From Firmicutes bacterium TM09-10 (GTDB lineage: Bacteria; Bacillota; Clostridia; Lachnospirales; Lachnospiraceae): 64,000 nt of DNA. Both the position numbers and the translations under genes were made by a program. The notes under the pieces were generated by a model, which ran no database searches, was not told the origin of the DNA, and worked only from the letters and a program-made list of their open reading frames with translations. The stretch lies in contig QUKC01000015.1 of assembly GCA_003481005.1 (NCBI GenBank), positions 1 to 64,000 on the forward strand, in the 5' to 3' direction. Shown here one piece after another: positions 25,111 through 34,902 of the stretch (position 1 is the first letter of the stretch; each line of letters begins with the position of its first letter).

Positions 25111-27531
25111 CTATTCTACCTGTTCGCCCGCGCGATTACAACCAAAAGACACTGCTTTGCCGGCTGTCAGGCTGATTTCTTTTTGGATACCTCCTTTGAT
25201 CCGGACTGTTCTTTTCTGATCGGTTGAGCTGATCAGCGTGCACTCTGTCTTTTCCTCGTCCCATGTAATATCGACGCAGACATTTCCACGCACGCCAAGT
25301 CCTTTGACGCTGCCTTTTGTCCAGTGTCCTGGCAGGGCAGGCAGGATCACGATTTCATCCGCATGACTCTGCACTAAAAGCTCTGCAATGCCAGCCGTAT
25401 AGCCGAAGTTTCCATCCATCTGGAACGGCGGATGGGCACAGAGCAGGTTTGCATACACGCCGCCACGCTCTGACATCTTCGGATCGCGCGGCTCATTTAA
25501 CCGGAACAAAAGCTTCATCAGCCCGTCGATATGCGTTCCCTCTTCCAGTCTTGCCCACATCAGCATTTTCCATGCCATGCTCCAGCCGGTCGTCTCGTCG
25601 CCGCGCTCCGTCAGGCTCTCTTTTACCGCGCTGTAAAGCTCCGGCGTCCGGTTCGTGATTCCCCGTCCCGGATGGAACTCGTACAGATGCGATAAATGCC
25701 GGTGATGTGGCTCGGATTCCTCGAACTCTTCATTCCATTCCAGGATTTGTCCCTTGCTGCCGATTTTGGTCGGAACGATCTTCGGCAGGATTTCGCGCAC
25801 AGACTGTGAAAGCACTGCGTCAGGAAAAACGGCTGCGCTATTGGAATACGCTGTAGCTGTCGAAGCCGACACACTGTCAGCGCCCGCTGCGTCGGACTCA
25901 CGCTTCAGCGCATCGCAAGCCTCCAGATAATCCCTGAAAAGGTTGCGGATGATCGCCAGCGTATTTTCTGTATACAATCCGATGCTCGTTTTTTCCCCAT
26001 GGTCGAGGAACATATTTTCCGGAGAAGTTGCCGGGCAGACCGCGTATCCGTCCGGGGTCTTTTCCAGGACGTTATAACAGAACCGTACATTTTCTTCCAG
26101 AATCAGGAAAATCTCCCGTAGGTAGTAATTGTTTTTCGTAAACAAATATTCGTCAAACAGGTTTCTGCACATCCATGCCGCACCGAACGGCCAGAATGCC
26201 CAGGACGGACTTCCGTCTGCAGGAGACGTCTTACGCCACAAATCCACGTTATGAAAACATGCTGCACCGTCGCAGCCAAAATATGTTTTTGCGGTCTGTT
26301 TTCCATTATCCAGAAGCTCGCGGTTCATCCGCACAAGCGGCTCGATCAGCTCATGCAGCCTGCACGGTCCCGTCATCCAGTAGTTCATCTCGGTGTTGAT
26401 GTTGACCGTATAATCGCTGTGCCACGGCGGCAGCTTTTCGCAGTTCCAGAGTCCCTGCAGGTTTGCAGGCTGACTGCCGGGGCGGGAACAGGAAATCAGC
26501 AGATATCGTCCAAAATCAAACACCAGCGATTCCAGTGCAGTATCGTCCGGATCTTTTTCGTACTGCAAAATCCGTTCCCGCAGATCCAGCTGCTCCCTGC
26601 CGCTTTCAGGAAGTTCCAGTTCAACCCGGTTAAAAAGCTCCTGATACTCTGCAATATGTTCCTGCTTCAATACTTCAAACGAGCGCTCGCTCCCGTGCAG
26701 ATCTGTTTCCAACAGCGCTGCCGTATCTGCTCCTTCGGTCTCCGGATGGCGTTCTGCCCCCGCATAGCTGCTGCGCACTGCCAGAAAAATCTCCAGCTCC
26801 AGCACATCCTTACAAACAAGTCCGTCCGCCTGCGCCTCGGTCGTTCCGCCTGCTGTGCGTACGCGTCCCCTGCCTTCATAACGCATTCCCATCTCTTCCG
26901 GGATTTCCGAAAAAACAAAGGATTCTACTTCTCCCTTGCCGGAGCCGACCGTCCGCAGACTTTTGCCGGGAAGCCGTCCAAACAGCGCAAATCCATCCGT
27001 CTCGTACCTCTGCTCTGTTAAAAATCCATTTTCCGCACTTATTTTTACGGTAAACGGTTTTTCTGCACAAATCCGCAGACAAATTTCCTGCGCCGGTGCG
27101 CTGGCAAAGCAGGTTTCCTCAAACGCATTATCCCTGTCCCGATACGTCACGTTCACACACGCCGTGTCCAGATCCAGGCTTCTTTCATACGCTGTAATTT
27201 CACGCTCTTTTTCAAATGTGAGCACCAGATCGCCGAACGGCTCATAAATCTGCACATCCCGCGCGCCCTTATTGCTCTCTTTCAAAAGCGCGTCCGCCTC
27301 CCGGTACCTGCCCTGCTTTGCAAGCTCCCGCGCCTGATCGATCGCATCTTTCGTCATGCCGGTCTGTTCGTCTCCCGGATATCCGCTCCAAAGCGTATCT
27401 TCATTGATCCGCAGAAGCTCCCCGTCCGTTCCTCCGTAAACAAATGCTCCCAGTCGTCCATTTCCAATCGGGAAAGCCTCCTGCCAGATCGAAGCCGGCG
27501 TTGTAAATTTTAAAATTCTCTCTCTTTTCAT
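25111..27531 (-). CDS. Glycoside hydrolase family 95 protein (alpha-L-fucosidase type)
   Basis: About 806 aa from ATG 27531, which has GGGGA six bases upstream. The longer frame runs into unrelated leader. GH95 enzymes are inverting 1,2-alpha-L-fucosidases or galactosidases. The N-terminal domain starts ILKFTTPASIWQEAFPIGNGRLGAFVYGG, the family hallmark. The (alpha/alpha)6 catalytic barrel shows NLQGLWN...PPWHSDYTVNINTEMNYW (the N-x-N pair that activates water), a Glu in ATSPENMF, HRHLSHLYEFHPG and QMDGNFGYTAGIAE with the second acid. No signal peptide, so it acts on imported sugars. A terminator-like hairpin separates it from the GH3 gene, so it may have its own promoter. Confidence 0.9.
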   Translation of the reverse strand: MKRERILKFTTPASIWQEAFPIGNGRLGAFVYGGTDGELLRINEDTLWSGYPGDEQTGMTKDAIDQARELAKQGRYREADALLKESNKGARDVQIYEPFGDLVLTFEKEREITAYERSLDLDTACVNVTYRDRDNAFEETCFASAPAQEICLRICAEKPFTVKISAENGFLTEQRYETDGFALFGRLPGKSLRTVGSGKGEVESFVFSEIPEEMGMRYEGRGRVRTAGGTTEAQADGLVCKDVLELEIFLAVRSSYAGAERHPETEGADTAALLETDLHGSERSFEVLKQEHIAEYQELFNRVELELPESGREQLDLRERILQYEKDPDDTALESLVFDFGRYLLISCSRPGSQPANLQGLWNCEKLPPWHSDYTVNINTEMNYWMTGPCRLHELIEPLVRMNRELLDNGKQTAKTYFGCDGAACFHNVDLWRKTSPADGSPSWAFWPFGAAWMCRNLFDEYLFTKNNYYLREIFLILEENVRFCYNVLEKTPDGYAVCPATSPENMFLDHGEKTSIGLYTENTLAIIRNLFRDYLEACDALKRESDAAGADSVSASTATAYSNSAAVFPDAVLSQSVREILPKIVPTKIGSKGQILEWNEEFEESEPHHRHLSHLYEFHPGRGITNRTPELYSAVKESLTERGDETTGWSMAWKMLMWARLEEGTHIDGLMKLLFRLNEPRDPKMSERGGVYANLLCAHPPFQMDGNFGYTAGIAELLVQSHADEIVILPALPGHWTKGSVKGLGVRGNVCVDITWDEEKTECTLISSTDQKRTVRIKGGIQKEISLTAGKAVSFGCNRAGEQVE

Positions 27532-27643
27532 ATCAATCCCCATTCCGCAGGCGCTTTGCGCCGAAGGAACCGCGAGCAGAACATCCAGTTCTGCTCTGCA
27601 ATCCATAGCTGCTTTGTGACGCCTGCGGCACAAATAGCTGTGT

Positions 27644-27680
27644 AAAAACAGGACGCCGTGCGGTGCAGGGCGTCCTATTT
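27644..27680 (-). terminator. Terminator after the GH3 gene
   Basis: AGGACGCC / GGCGTCCT stem followed by GTTTTTAC on the minus strand. Confidence 0.7.
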
Positions 27681-27703
27681 TCGATTCTATTCACTGTGCT
27701 GCC

Positions 27704-29833
27704 TTACAGCTCCTTTGTCTCGCTGCAGTGTACCTTCAGAACACTGCAGGTCTGTCCGGTCAGCTCGCTGCTTCTGCGATCCGGCTGCTGCATGCCGACG
27801 GAAACCTCGTAATCTCCTTCTTCCAGCATAAAGTGTGCGTCCTCGTCGTACAGAGCAAACGCCTTGTCAGCCAGCACGATTTCCACTTCTTTTGCCTCGC
27901 CGGGCTGCAGGGAAAGCTTCTTCAAGCCTTTGAGCTGCGCGTTCGGTGTATTGTCCCGAAGCGCTTTGACATAAACCTGAATGGTCTGTCCGCCTGCAAA
28001 TTTTCCGGTATTTTTTACGGAAGTTTTGATTCGAAGCTGTCCGCCTGCCTCGATTTCCATACGATCTGCGCTCGTCTTTCCCTGTTCAAAGGAGGTATAA
28101 GAAAGTCCGAAGCCGAAGGGATAAAGCGCTTCCTTTTCCATGTAGCGGTAGGTGCGTCCCTTCATCGCATAGTCAGTGAATTCCGGCAGCTCCTCAGAGG
28201 TGCGGTAGAACGTTACCGGCAGCTTGCCCTCCGGGCTGTATTCTCCGAAAATCGCCTCTGCGACAGCTTTTCCGCCTGCCGCGCCGGGATACCATGCCTG
28301 CAGAATTGCCTTGCAGTGCGCATCCTCCCATTCCAGCGCCATTGCAGAGCCGGTCATAGATACCAGGATCACGGGCTTTCCGCTGCTATATGCGACCTCA
28401 AGCACCTCACGCTGCAGACCGGGGAACAGCAGGTCTTTTTTATCGCCGCTTGCAAATTCGTTGCCGGCGTCCCCCTGCTCTCCCTCGATGCTGGAATCCA
28501 GTCCCATCACCGCGATAATCACATCGCTGACCTCGCAGACTGCTTTTGCTTCGGAAATCCGGTCGTCCGCCTGTGCCAGTCCACTGGTTCTGTCCTTCCA
28601 GAGGTCGCAGGCTTCGGAATAATAAACCTTTACATCATCCCCGACATAATCCTCAATGCCTTCCAGCACTGTGATATAGCGGGATGCAGTTCCTTCATAG
28701 TTGCCCACCAGCGCTTTTCTGGAATCCGCATTCGGACCGATCACGCCGATCGTATGAAGTTTGCTCTTGTCAAGAGGAAGGAAATTGTCCTCATTTTTCA
28801 GAAGGACAAGGCTTTTTTGGGAAACGGTCCGGTTCAGCGCCTTGCTGGAAGCAAGATCTACCTGATCGTAACCGATTTTATCCAGTTCTTCCTGTCTCTC
28901 ATCGCCAAGGATTCCCAGCTTCATCCGACATTCCATCAGGTTTGTCACCGCTTCATCCAGACGCGCTTCATCCACATAGCCTCCGCGCACCGCATCTCTC
29001 AAATTCGGGAAAACGCAGCCGCAGTTTAAGTCACAGCCATTGTTCATCGCCATCGTCGCGGATTCCAGCGGCGTCTTGGTAATTTTATGGTTTTCGTGGA
29101 AATCCGCAATCGCGCCGCAGTCACTGACAACGTGACCCTTAAATCCCCACTCTTTTCTCAGGATATCCTGCAAAAGCGTCTTGCTTCCGCAGCAGGGCTC
29201 GCCATTTGTCCGGTTATAGGCGCCCATCACGGCTTCTACCTTCGCTTCCTGCACACATGCCTTGAATGCCGGCAAATAGGTTTCATACAGATCCTGCTTC
29301 GATACGACTGCGTTGAACTCATGTCGAATGCCCTCCGGTCCGGAATGCACCGCAAAATGCTTCGCGCAGGCCGCAGCCTTTAAATGATCCGGGTCTTCGC
29401 CCTGCAGACCTTTAATAAAGCCGACCGCCAGACGGGAAGTCAGATATGGATCTTCTCCGTAGGTTTCCTGTCCTCTGCCCCAGCGGGGATCGCGGAACAG
29501 ATTCACATTCGGTGCCCAGAACGTCAGTCCTTTGTAAATATCGTGGTCGCCCGCTTTCTGCTGTGCGTTATATTTTGCACGTGCCTCGGTCGCGATCACA
29601 TCGCCGACCTGCTTTAACAGCTCCTCATCAAATGTCGCCGCCATGCCGATTGCCTGCGGAAATACCGTCGCCGTGCCCGCTCTTGCCACACCGTGCAGCG
29701 CCTCATTCCACCAGTTATAGGACACAATGCCAAGGCGCTCCACCGCCGGAGCGGTGTAAAGCGTCTGTCCTACTTTTTCTTCCAGATTCATCTGTGCAGC
29801 CAGGGCTGCTGCCTTTTCCCTGTATTTACTCAT
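27704..29833 (-). CDS. Glycoside hydrolase family 3 protein (beta-xylosidase / beta-glucosidase type)
   Basis: 709-aa retaining glycosidase without signal peptide. The N-terminal GH3 barrel has YNWWNEALHGVARAG, NLFRDPRWGRGQETYGEDP, KAAACAKHFAVHSGPE and the nucleophile Asp in GHVVSDCGAI (about residue 240). The C-terminal alpha/beta sandwich is followed by a fibronectin III-like tail (LYPFGFGLSYTSFE). The YNWWNEALHG pattern is typical of xylosidase/arabinofuranosidase members. It probably releases monosaccharides for the isomerase and kinase encoded just upstream (24 bp gap). Confidence 0.9.
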   Translation of the reverse strand: MSKYREKAAALAAQMNLEEKVGQTLYTAPAVERLGIVSYNWWNEALHGVARAGTATVFPQAIGMAATFDEELLKQVGDVIATEARAKYNAQQKAGDHDIYKGLTFWAPNVNLFRDPRWGRGQETYGEDPYLTSRLAVGFIKGLQGEDPDHLKAAACAKHFAVHSGPEGIRHEFNAVVSKQDLYETYLPAFKACVQEAKVEAVMGAYNRTNGEPCCGSKTLLQDILRKEWGFKGHVVSDCGAIADFHENHKITKTPLESATMAMNNGCDLNCGCVFPNLRDAVRGGYVDEARLDEAVTNLMECRMKLGILGDERQEELDKIGYDQVDLASSKALNRTVSQKSLVLLKNEDNFLPLDKSKLHTIGVIGPNADSRKALVGNYEGTASRYITVLEGIEDYVGDDVKVYYSEACDLWKDRTSGLAQADDRISEAKAVCEVSDVIIAVMGLDSSIEGEQGDAGNEFASGDKKDLLFPGLQREVLEVAYSSGKPVILVSMTGSAMALEWEDAHCKAILQAWYPGAAGGKAVAEAIFGEYSPEGKLPVTFYRTSEELPEFTDYAMKGRTYRYMEKEALYPFGFGLSYTSFEQGKTSADRMEIEAGGQLRIKTSVKNTGKFAGGQTIQVYVKALRDNTPNAQLKGLKKLSLQPGEAKEVEIVLADKAFALYDEDAHFMLEEGDYEVSVGMQQPDRRSSELTGQTCSVLKVHCSETKEL

Positions 29834-29857
29834 TTTCCTTGCCCTTTCCCATATGCT

Positions 29858-31342
29858 TTATGCGAACGGATTCTCTGTCGGATACATCATGCCCTTGGGC
29901 TGATTGAAGTTTAAGTCCTCTACCGGAACGCCGATGTATTTGAATACCTCGTACAGTGCTTTGCCGTAATGGCCGAAGGCAACTGCACCGTGGTGCGGGA
30001 AGTTCTTCTCGATCAGCACATGGCGGTAGAAGCGTCCCATTTCCGGAATTGCGAATACGCCGATGGAACCAAAGGAATGGGATGCAACCGGCAGAACCTC
30101 GCCCTGTGCGATGTAAGCCCGCAGCTTGTTGTCCGCGGTGGACTGCAGGCGGTAAAAGGTGATATCACCGGGGATAATATCTCCTTCCAGAGTGCCGTTT
30201 GTCACTTCAACCGGAAGGGATCTCGCCATGATCATCTGATTCTTCATGCTGCAGAATGCCAGCTTTCTGGAGCAGGTATTGCCGCAGTGGAAGCCCATGA
30301 AGGTATCCTTATGGGTGTAATCAAATTTGCCTTTGATCGACTCTTCATACATATCGTCGGGCACGCTGTTGTTGATATCCAGTAAGGTTACAACATCGTC
30401 GCTGACTGCAGTTCCGATAAACTCACTTAAGCAGCCGTAAATATCCACCTCGCAGGATACCGGAATGCCCATACCGGTCAGACGGCTGTTGACATAGCAG
30501 GGAACGAAGCCGAACTGTGTCTGGAATGCAGGCCAGCACTTACCGGCAATTGCAACGTATTCGCGGTAGCCCTTATGTGCCTCTACCCAGTCGAGCAGGG
30601 TCAGCTCATACTGCGCAAGCTTTTCCAGAATTTCAGGCTTTTTGTTGCCCTCACCCAGCTCTTTTTCCATCTCTTTTACCTTTGCAGGGATTCTTTCATC
30701 CCCGGCGTGCTTGTTGAATGCTTCGAACAGATCCAGTTCGGAGTTTTCTTCGATTTCAACGCCCAGGTTGTAGAGCTGCTGAATCGGAGCGTTGCAAGCC
30801 AGGAAATTTAACGGTCTGGGACCAAAGCTGATGATCTTCAGGCTCTTTAAACCGATGATCGCTCTTGCGATCGGAACAAAATCATGGATCATATCCGCAC
30901 ATTCTGCTGCGGTTCCAACGGGATATTCCGGAATATATGCCTTTACATTGCGAAGCTTTAAGTTGTAGCTTGCATTTAACATACCGCAGTATGCGTCACC
31001 TCTGCCGCCGACCAGATCATTCTGAGATTCTTCTGCTGCAGCCACGAACATAACAGGACCGTCAAAATGCTTTGCCAGCAGGGTTTCTGCAATTTCCGGG
31101 CCGAAGTTGCCCAGATATACGCACAGCGCGTTGCAGCCTGCCTGCTTGATATCCTCCAGAGCCTGTACCATATGGATCTCGCTCTCTACAATACAGACCG
31201 GACATTCATAAATATCCGCAACGTCATAGTTTGCCTTGTAAGCCTCTACCAGAGCCTTTCTTCTGTTGACAGACAGAGATTCCGGGAAACAGTCCCGGCT
31301 GACTGCTACAATACCGATTTTCACTTTAGGTAAATTTTTCAT
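29858..31342 (-). CDS. L-fucose/L-arabinose isomerase family protein
   Basis: About 494 aa from the ATG at 31342, with GGAGG eight bases upstream. The fold is that of FucI/AraA aldose-ketose isomerases, with NALCVYLGNFGPE, GRGDAYCGMLNASYNL, MGFHCGNTCSRKL (metal-binding region) and GHYGKALYEVFKYIGV near the C-terminus. It lacks enough similarity to classical AraA or FucI for substrate assignment by eye. The downstream partner is GH3 and the upstream genes are DUF4867 and xylulokinase, so it probably converts an aldose to the ketose that the kinase phosphorylates. Confidence 0.82.
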   Translation of the reverse strand: MKNLPKVKIGIVAVSRDCFPESLSVNRRKALVEAYKANYDVADIYECPVCIVESEIHMVQALEDIKQAGCNALCVYLGNFGPEIAETLLAKHFDGPVMFVAAAEESQNDLVGGRGDAYCGMLNASYNLKLRNVKAYIPEYPVGTAAECADMIHDFVPIARAIIGLKSLKIISFGPRPLNFLACNAPIQQLYNLGVEIEENSELDLFEAFNKHAGDERIPAKVKEMEKELGEGNKKPEILEKLAQYELTLLDWVEAHKGYREYVAIAGKCWPAFQTQFGFVPCYVNSRLTGMGIPVSCEVDIYGCLSEFIGTAVSDDVVTLLDINNSVPDDMYEESIKGKFDYTHKDTFMGFHCGNTCSRKLAFCSMKNQMIMARSLPVEVTNGTLEGDIIPGDITFYRLQSTADNKLRAYIAQGEVLPVASHSFGSIGVFAIPEMGRFYRHVLIEKNFPHHGAVAFGHYGKALYEVFKYIGVPVEDLNFNQPKGMMYPTENPFA

Positions 31343-31416
31343 GATAAAATCCTCCATTTTTATGTCAGGCGCAACGTCTGAAACTATATATACAGGAACT
31401 GTTTTGCCTGTAATTT

Positions 31417-32034
31417 TTAATCCAGGGAAAGGTTTTCACCGATCAGTCCCATCGGGCTTCCTTCCGGCAGACCGCCTTCGGGATGTCCCAGCAGCCATTT
31501 GTTTTTGGCAGTCAGATGACCGTCCTCACCGCCCTGATGGTCTTTTTCCAGATCAAGGTTCGTTCCCTTGGGCAAAATAATTGTGCACTGGAATCCGTCT
31601 TTTTCTGTATGGCAGGGTGCATAGTGTAAAGTCGTCGCATACAGCTCTACCGCCGTCCCGGCAGGAACCCGGAATGCTTTGACTTTCGAGGTGTCATAAG
31701 TAAACTCCTCTGTGATGTCCTGCTGTTTTCCCAGCATCAGCACCAGCTCCGTTGCTGCTACGTCTACCTCAGAGCTTCTGTGATATTCCAGCGCGTTTAA
31801 TTTCCGGTTATGACCGTTGCAATAGCCGATCTGGATCGGAAGCTCGCCATAGGTTTTGTCCGTCAGCTCTTTCATGACCGCAAGCGCTTCCAGCTTCGGC
31901 TCGGAAGCCACATATACCACGTCCTCCGGCACCGGCGTGTGCTTCATCTCTGCCAGCAGCTCCGTCAGCTCCACGCTGTCGATGATTTTGCCATACTCCT
32001 TAAAAAGAGGGTCTGTCACTTCATAAATCTGCAT
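31417..32034 (-). CDS. DUF4867 family protein
   Basis: 205 aa with no signal peptide. It is DUF4867, function not established. The middle contains cupin-like strands (FRVPAGTAVELYATTLHYAPCH; FQCTIILPKGTN) and His, Glu and Cys residues that could bind a metal, as in sugar isomerases or mutarotases. AAAGGAG precedes the ATG. It lies between the xylulokinase and isomerase genes with short gaps, so a step in the same sugar pathway (epimerase or mutarotase) is plausible. That role is inferred from context only. Confidence 0.75.
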   Translation of the reverse strand: MQIYEVTDPLFKEYGKIIDSVELTELLAEMKHTPVPEDVVYVASEPKLEALAVMKELTDKTYGELPIQIGYCNGHNRKLNALEYHRSSEVDVAATELVLMLGKQQDITEEFTYDTSKVKAFRVPAGTAVELYATTLHYAPCHTEKDGFQCTIILPKGTNLDLEKDHQGGEDGHLTAKNKWLLGHPEGGLPEGSPMGLIGENLSLD

Positions 32035-32056
32035 GATCGTATCTCCTTTCTGTGTC

Positions 32057-33526
32057 TCACTTCAATTTTCCGAACAGCTCCTTCACCGTCGGATAAATCT
32101 GTTTAAACTGCGCGTAACGTTCTTCGTATTTTGCTGCAAGCTCTGCATCCGGCTCCACCGTGTCCACGACTTTTAAAAGCTTTTGCGCTGCTTCTTCCAC
32201 AGATGCGTACTCGCTACAGGCAACCGCCGCTAAAATCGCCGCTCCGTAACCGGGTCCCTCTTCGGTTTCCGGAACGTCCACTTTCACATTCAACACATTG
32301 GCAATAATCTTTTTCCAGAGAAGGCTCTTTGCACCGCCGCCGCAAATCTTCGTCCGGTCGATTTGGATGCCGAGGGATTTTGCAATTTCAAAGGAATCCC
32401 TCAGGGCAAAGGCAACGCCTTCGAGTACCGCCTGCGTCATATCCGCGCGGCTTGTATCCATCGTCATTCCGATAAAAGTACCTCTCGCATCCGGATCATT
32501 ATGCGGAGAACGCTCACCCATCAGATACGGCAGGAAGTAAACGTGATTTTCGCCAAGCTTCGTGATCGCCGTCTGCTCTGCCCCATAGTCCTTCGTGCCG
32601 ATGATCTCGTCCATCCACCACTTATTGCAGGACGCCGCACTCAGCATGCAGCCCATCAGATGGTAATGTCCATCCGCATGGGCAAAGGCATGCAGCGCAT
32701 TATTTTTATCCACTGCAAACTGATCGGAGGAAATAAAGATCGTTCCGCTCGTTCCAAGGGAAATATTGCACTGACCGTTTCCAACTGTTCCGGTTCCCAC
32801 TGCTGCCGCCGCGTTATCCCCTGCACCTGCTGCTACCTTTACGGTTTCCGGCAAACCGAGTTTCTGTGCGATTTCGGGGAGCAGCGTGCCGACTGTCTCA
32901 TAGCTTTCATAGACCTTTGCAAGCTGTTCTTTATGAACGCCGCAGATCTCACACATTTCTTCCGACCAGCAGCGGTTCTTCACATCGAATAACAGCATGC
33001 CGGAAGCGTCCGATACATCTGTGCAATGTACGCCGGTCAGACGATATGCCAGGTAATCCTTCGGCAGCATGATCTTTTTGATCCGTGCAAAGTTCTCCGG
33101 CTCGTTGTTTTTCATCCACAAAATCTTCGGCGCGGTAAATCCGGTGAAGGAGATGTTTGCCGTGTATTCGGAAAGCTTCTCCTTGCCGATCACCTGATTC
33201 AGATAGTCGTTTTCCCGGAAGGTTCTGCCATCGTTCCAGAGAATCGCGGGACGGATGACCTGATCGTTTTCATCCAGCACAACTAATCCGTGCATCTGAC
33301 CACCGAAGCTGATGCCCGCCACCTGGCTCTTGTCGATTCCATCCAGCAGCTCACAAAGCCCGTCCATGGACTGCTTGTACCAGTCTTCCGGGTTTTGCTG
33401 CGACCAGCCCGGATGCGGGAAGTACAGCGGATACTCCCTTGAGGTAACTCTTACGATTTTCCCGTTTCCTTCCATCAAAAGCAGCTTCACTGCAGAAGTC
33501 CCCAGGTCGATTCCAATGTAATACAT
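32057..33526 (-). CDS. xylB: Xylulokinase
   Basis: 489-aa FGGY sugar kinase that phosphorylates D-xylulose to xylulose-5-phosphate. The phosphate-binding start is MYYIGIDLGTSAVKLLLM. The xylulokinase hallmark ISFGGQMHGLVVLDEN...AILWNDGRT holds the substrate contacts. The catalytic Asp is in AAGAGDNAAAAVGTG, and FGGG-type CGGGAKSLLWKKI is the adenosine motif. ATG 33526 has AAGGAG seven bases upstream. First gene of the operon xylB-DUF4867-isomerase-GH3. The operator-like site at 33547-33568 lies 20 bases before the start. Confidence 0.93.
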   Translation of the reverse strand: MYYIGIDLGTSAVKLLLMEGNGKIVRVTSREYPLYFPHPGWSQQNPEDWYKQSMDGLCELLDGIDKSQVAGISFGGQMHGLVVLDENDQVIRPAILWNDGRTFRENDYLNQVIGKEKLSEYTANISFTGFTAPKILWMKNNEPENFARIKKIMLPKDYLAYRLTGVHCTDVSDASGMLLFDVKNRCWSEEMCEICGVHKEQLAKVYESYETVGTLLPEIAQKLGLPETVKVAAGAGDNAAAAVGTGTVGNGQCNISLGTSGTIFISSDQFAVDKNNALHAFAHADGHYHLMGCMLSAASCNKWWMDEIIGTKDYGAEQTAITKLGENHVYFLPYLMGERSPHNDPDARGTFIGMTMDTSRADMTQAVLEGVAFALRDSFEIAKSLGIQIDRTKICGGGAKSLLWKKIIANVLNVKVDVPETEEGPGYGAAILAAVACSEYASVEEAAQKLLKVVDTVEPDAELAAKYEERYAQFKQIYPTVKELFGKLK

Positions 33527-33546
33527 ACTCTGCTCCTTTATTCTGT

Positions 33547-33568
33547 TTTGCGTGCCCGTGCACGCAAG
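33547..33568. promoter_or_regulatory. Operator-like palindrome 1 before xylB
   Basis: TTTGCGTGCCCGTGCACGCAAG with arms TTGCGTG/CACGCAA. It matches the reverse complement of the site at 33749-33769. It is probably a LacI-family site in the xylB leader. Confidence 0.55.
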
Positions 33569-33634
33569 CACACACAAGGGATTGTGATATAAAGTCATGA
33601 CACACTTTCCCTGTCGTTCTTTCACCATGCCTTT

Positions 33635-33663
33635 ATCATAGATTTTAGACCATAAAAAATCAA
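33635..33663 (-). promoter_or_regulatory. Promoter of xylB operon
   Basis: TTGATT (33663-33658), 17 bases, TATGAT (33640-33635) on the minus strand. Confidence 0.7.
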
Positions 33664-33748
33664 GACCCCAATTTATTTTCAGAATTTTCACCAAAACCAT
33701 GCCGTTTCCTCCGCACGCCTGCGTTTCCAATTTGTGCATTTTCCCATT

Positions 33749-33769
33749 TTTGTGCGCGGGCACGCAAAC
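33749..33769. promoter_or_regulatory. Operator-like palindrome 2 before lacI-type gene
   Basis: TTTGTGCGCGGGCACGCAAAC; its reverse complement shares TTTGCGTGCCCG.GCAC with site 1. It lies 15 bp upstream of the regulator's -35. Confidence 0.55.
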
Positions 33770-33783
33770 CATGCCGCGATTCG

Positions 33784-33812
33784 TTGACTTTCCATTTTCA
33801 TCATGCTACGCT
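33784..33812 (+). promoter_or_regulatory. Promoter of the LacI-type regulator
   Basis: TTGACT (33784-33789), 17 bases, TACGCT (33807-33812). Confidence 0.6.
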
Positions 33813-33872
33813 AAATGTGCAGACGCTTCAAAGGAACTGTTATGAAAAGAAACAATGAGGTAATTGGTAACT

Positions 33873-34889
33873 ATGGCAACCATTCGGGAAATCGCAGAAC
33901 TGGCGGGGGTATCCCGCGGCACGGTCGACCGCGTGCTCAATCATCGCGGCTCCGTCAACGCAGCCACCGCCGCTCTGGTCAATGATATTGCAAAAAAACT
34001 GGACTACAAGCCAAACCGCGCCGGGATCGCCCTCGCCGCACAGCGAAAGATGGTCCGGATCGGCGTCGTTTTGTTCGACACCGGAAATCCGTTTTTTGAT
34101 GAAGTATGGAACAGCGTTCTTTCCAAAGAAGAAGAATTAAACAGCTACAACTGCTCCGTTCTCAAAAAAAAGACCGGATTTTCTGCCCAGGAGCAGCTGC
34201 AGGCTATCGCCGAGCTGGAGACAGAAGGCATTGATGGACTCGTGATCAGCCCTTTTAACGACACTGCCGTCGCGAACAAAATCGATCAGCTGCAGAGCCG
34301 CCAGATTCCCGTCATCACCACCAACACGGATATCCGTAATTCCAGCCGTCTTGCTTTTGTCGGCAGCGACTTTTACCGCTGCGGGCAGACTGCTGCCGGT
34401 CTGATGAATCTCATGACCTCCGGGGAAGTGCGCGCCGGTATCGTCACCGGTTCCTCCCAGGTGCTCTGCCATACCGATCGGATTGCCGGTTTCTGCGACC
34501 GGATCTCTGCCTGCTATCCACGTATCCGGATCATCGCCGAGATTGAAAACAGCGATGATGATTTTGAAAGCTACGATAAAACAAGAGCGCTGCTGTCTGC
34601 ACATCCAGACATCAACGCCCTCTACTTTACCGCTGCCGGTGTTTATGGAGGCTGCCGCGCGGTTCTTTCCCTAAACCGCACCGACATCCATATTCTTGCT
34701 TATGACAAAATTCCTGCTACAAAAGAGCTGATGGAACAGCACATTATTTCTGCTGTGATCTGCCAGCAGCCTGCCATTCAGGGCTCAAAACCCATCCAGC
34801 TGCTGTTCGATTATCTGACTGCAGGTGAGGCACCTGACCGTGAATTTTATTATACCGCTGTGGACATTCGGATTTTGGAAAACCTGTAA
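33873..34889 (+). CDS. LacI family transcriptional regulator
   Basis: About 338 aa. The N-terminal HTH reads MATIREIAELAGVSRGTVDRVLNHRG (residues 1-26), with the hinge helix in NRAGIALAAQRK. The sugar-binding periplasmic-type domain follows (VRIGVVLFDTGNPFFDEVWNSV...VITTNTDIRNSSRLAFVGSDF). ATG 33873 follows GAGGT. It is divergent from xylB, and paired palindromes lie in the shared region, so it probably represses xylB-DUF4867-isomerase-GH3 and itself until the sugar binds. The ligand is not evident. Confidence 0.9.
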   Translation: MATIREIAELAGVSRGTVDRVLNHRGSVNAATAALVNDIAKKLDYKPNRAGIALAAQRKMVRIGVVLFDTGNPFFDEVWNSVLSKEEELNSYNCSVLKKKTGFSAQEQLQAIAELETEGIDGLVISPFNDTAVANKIDQLQSRQIPVITTNTDIRNSSRLAFVGSDFYRCGQTAAGLMNLMTSGEVRAGIVTGSSQVLCHTDRIAGFCDRISACYPRIRIIAEIENSDDDFESYDKTRALLSAHPDINALYFTAAGVYGGCRAVLSLNRTDIHILAYDKIPATKELMEQHIISAVICQQPAIQGSKPIQLLFDYLTAGEAPDREFYYTAVDIRILENL

Positions 34890-34902
34890 ACGCACCGCCC
34901 TT

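Noticed and set aside
27728..29029. Long + strand frame of 433 codons
   Set aside because: Antisense to the GH3 gene with its conserved catalytic motifs; no RBS.
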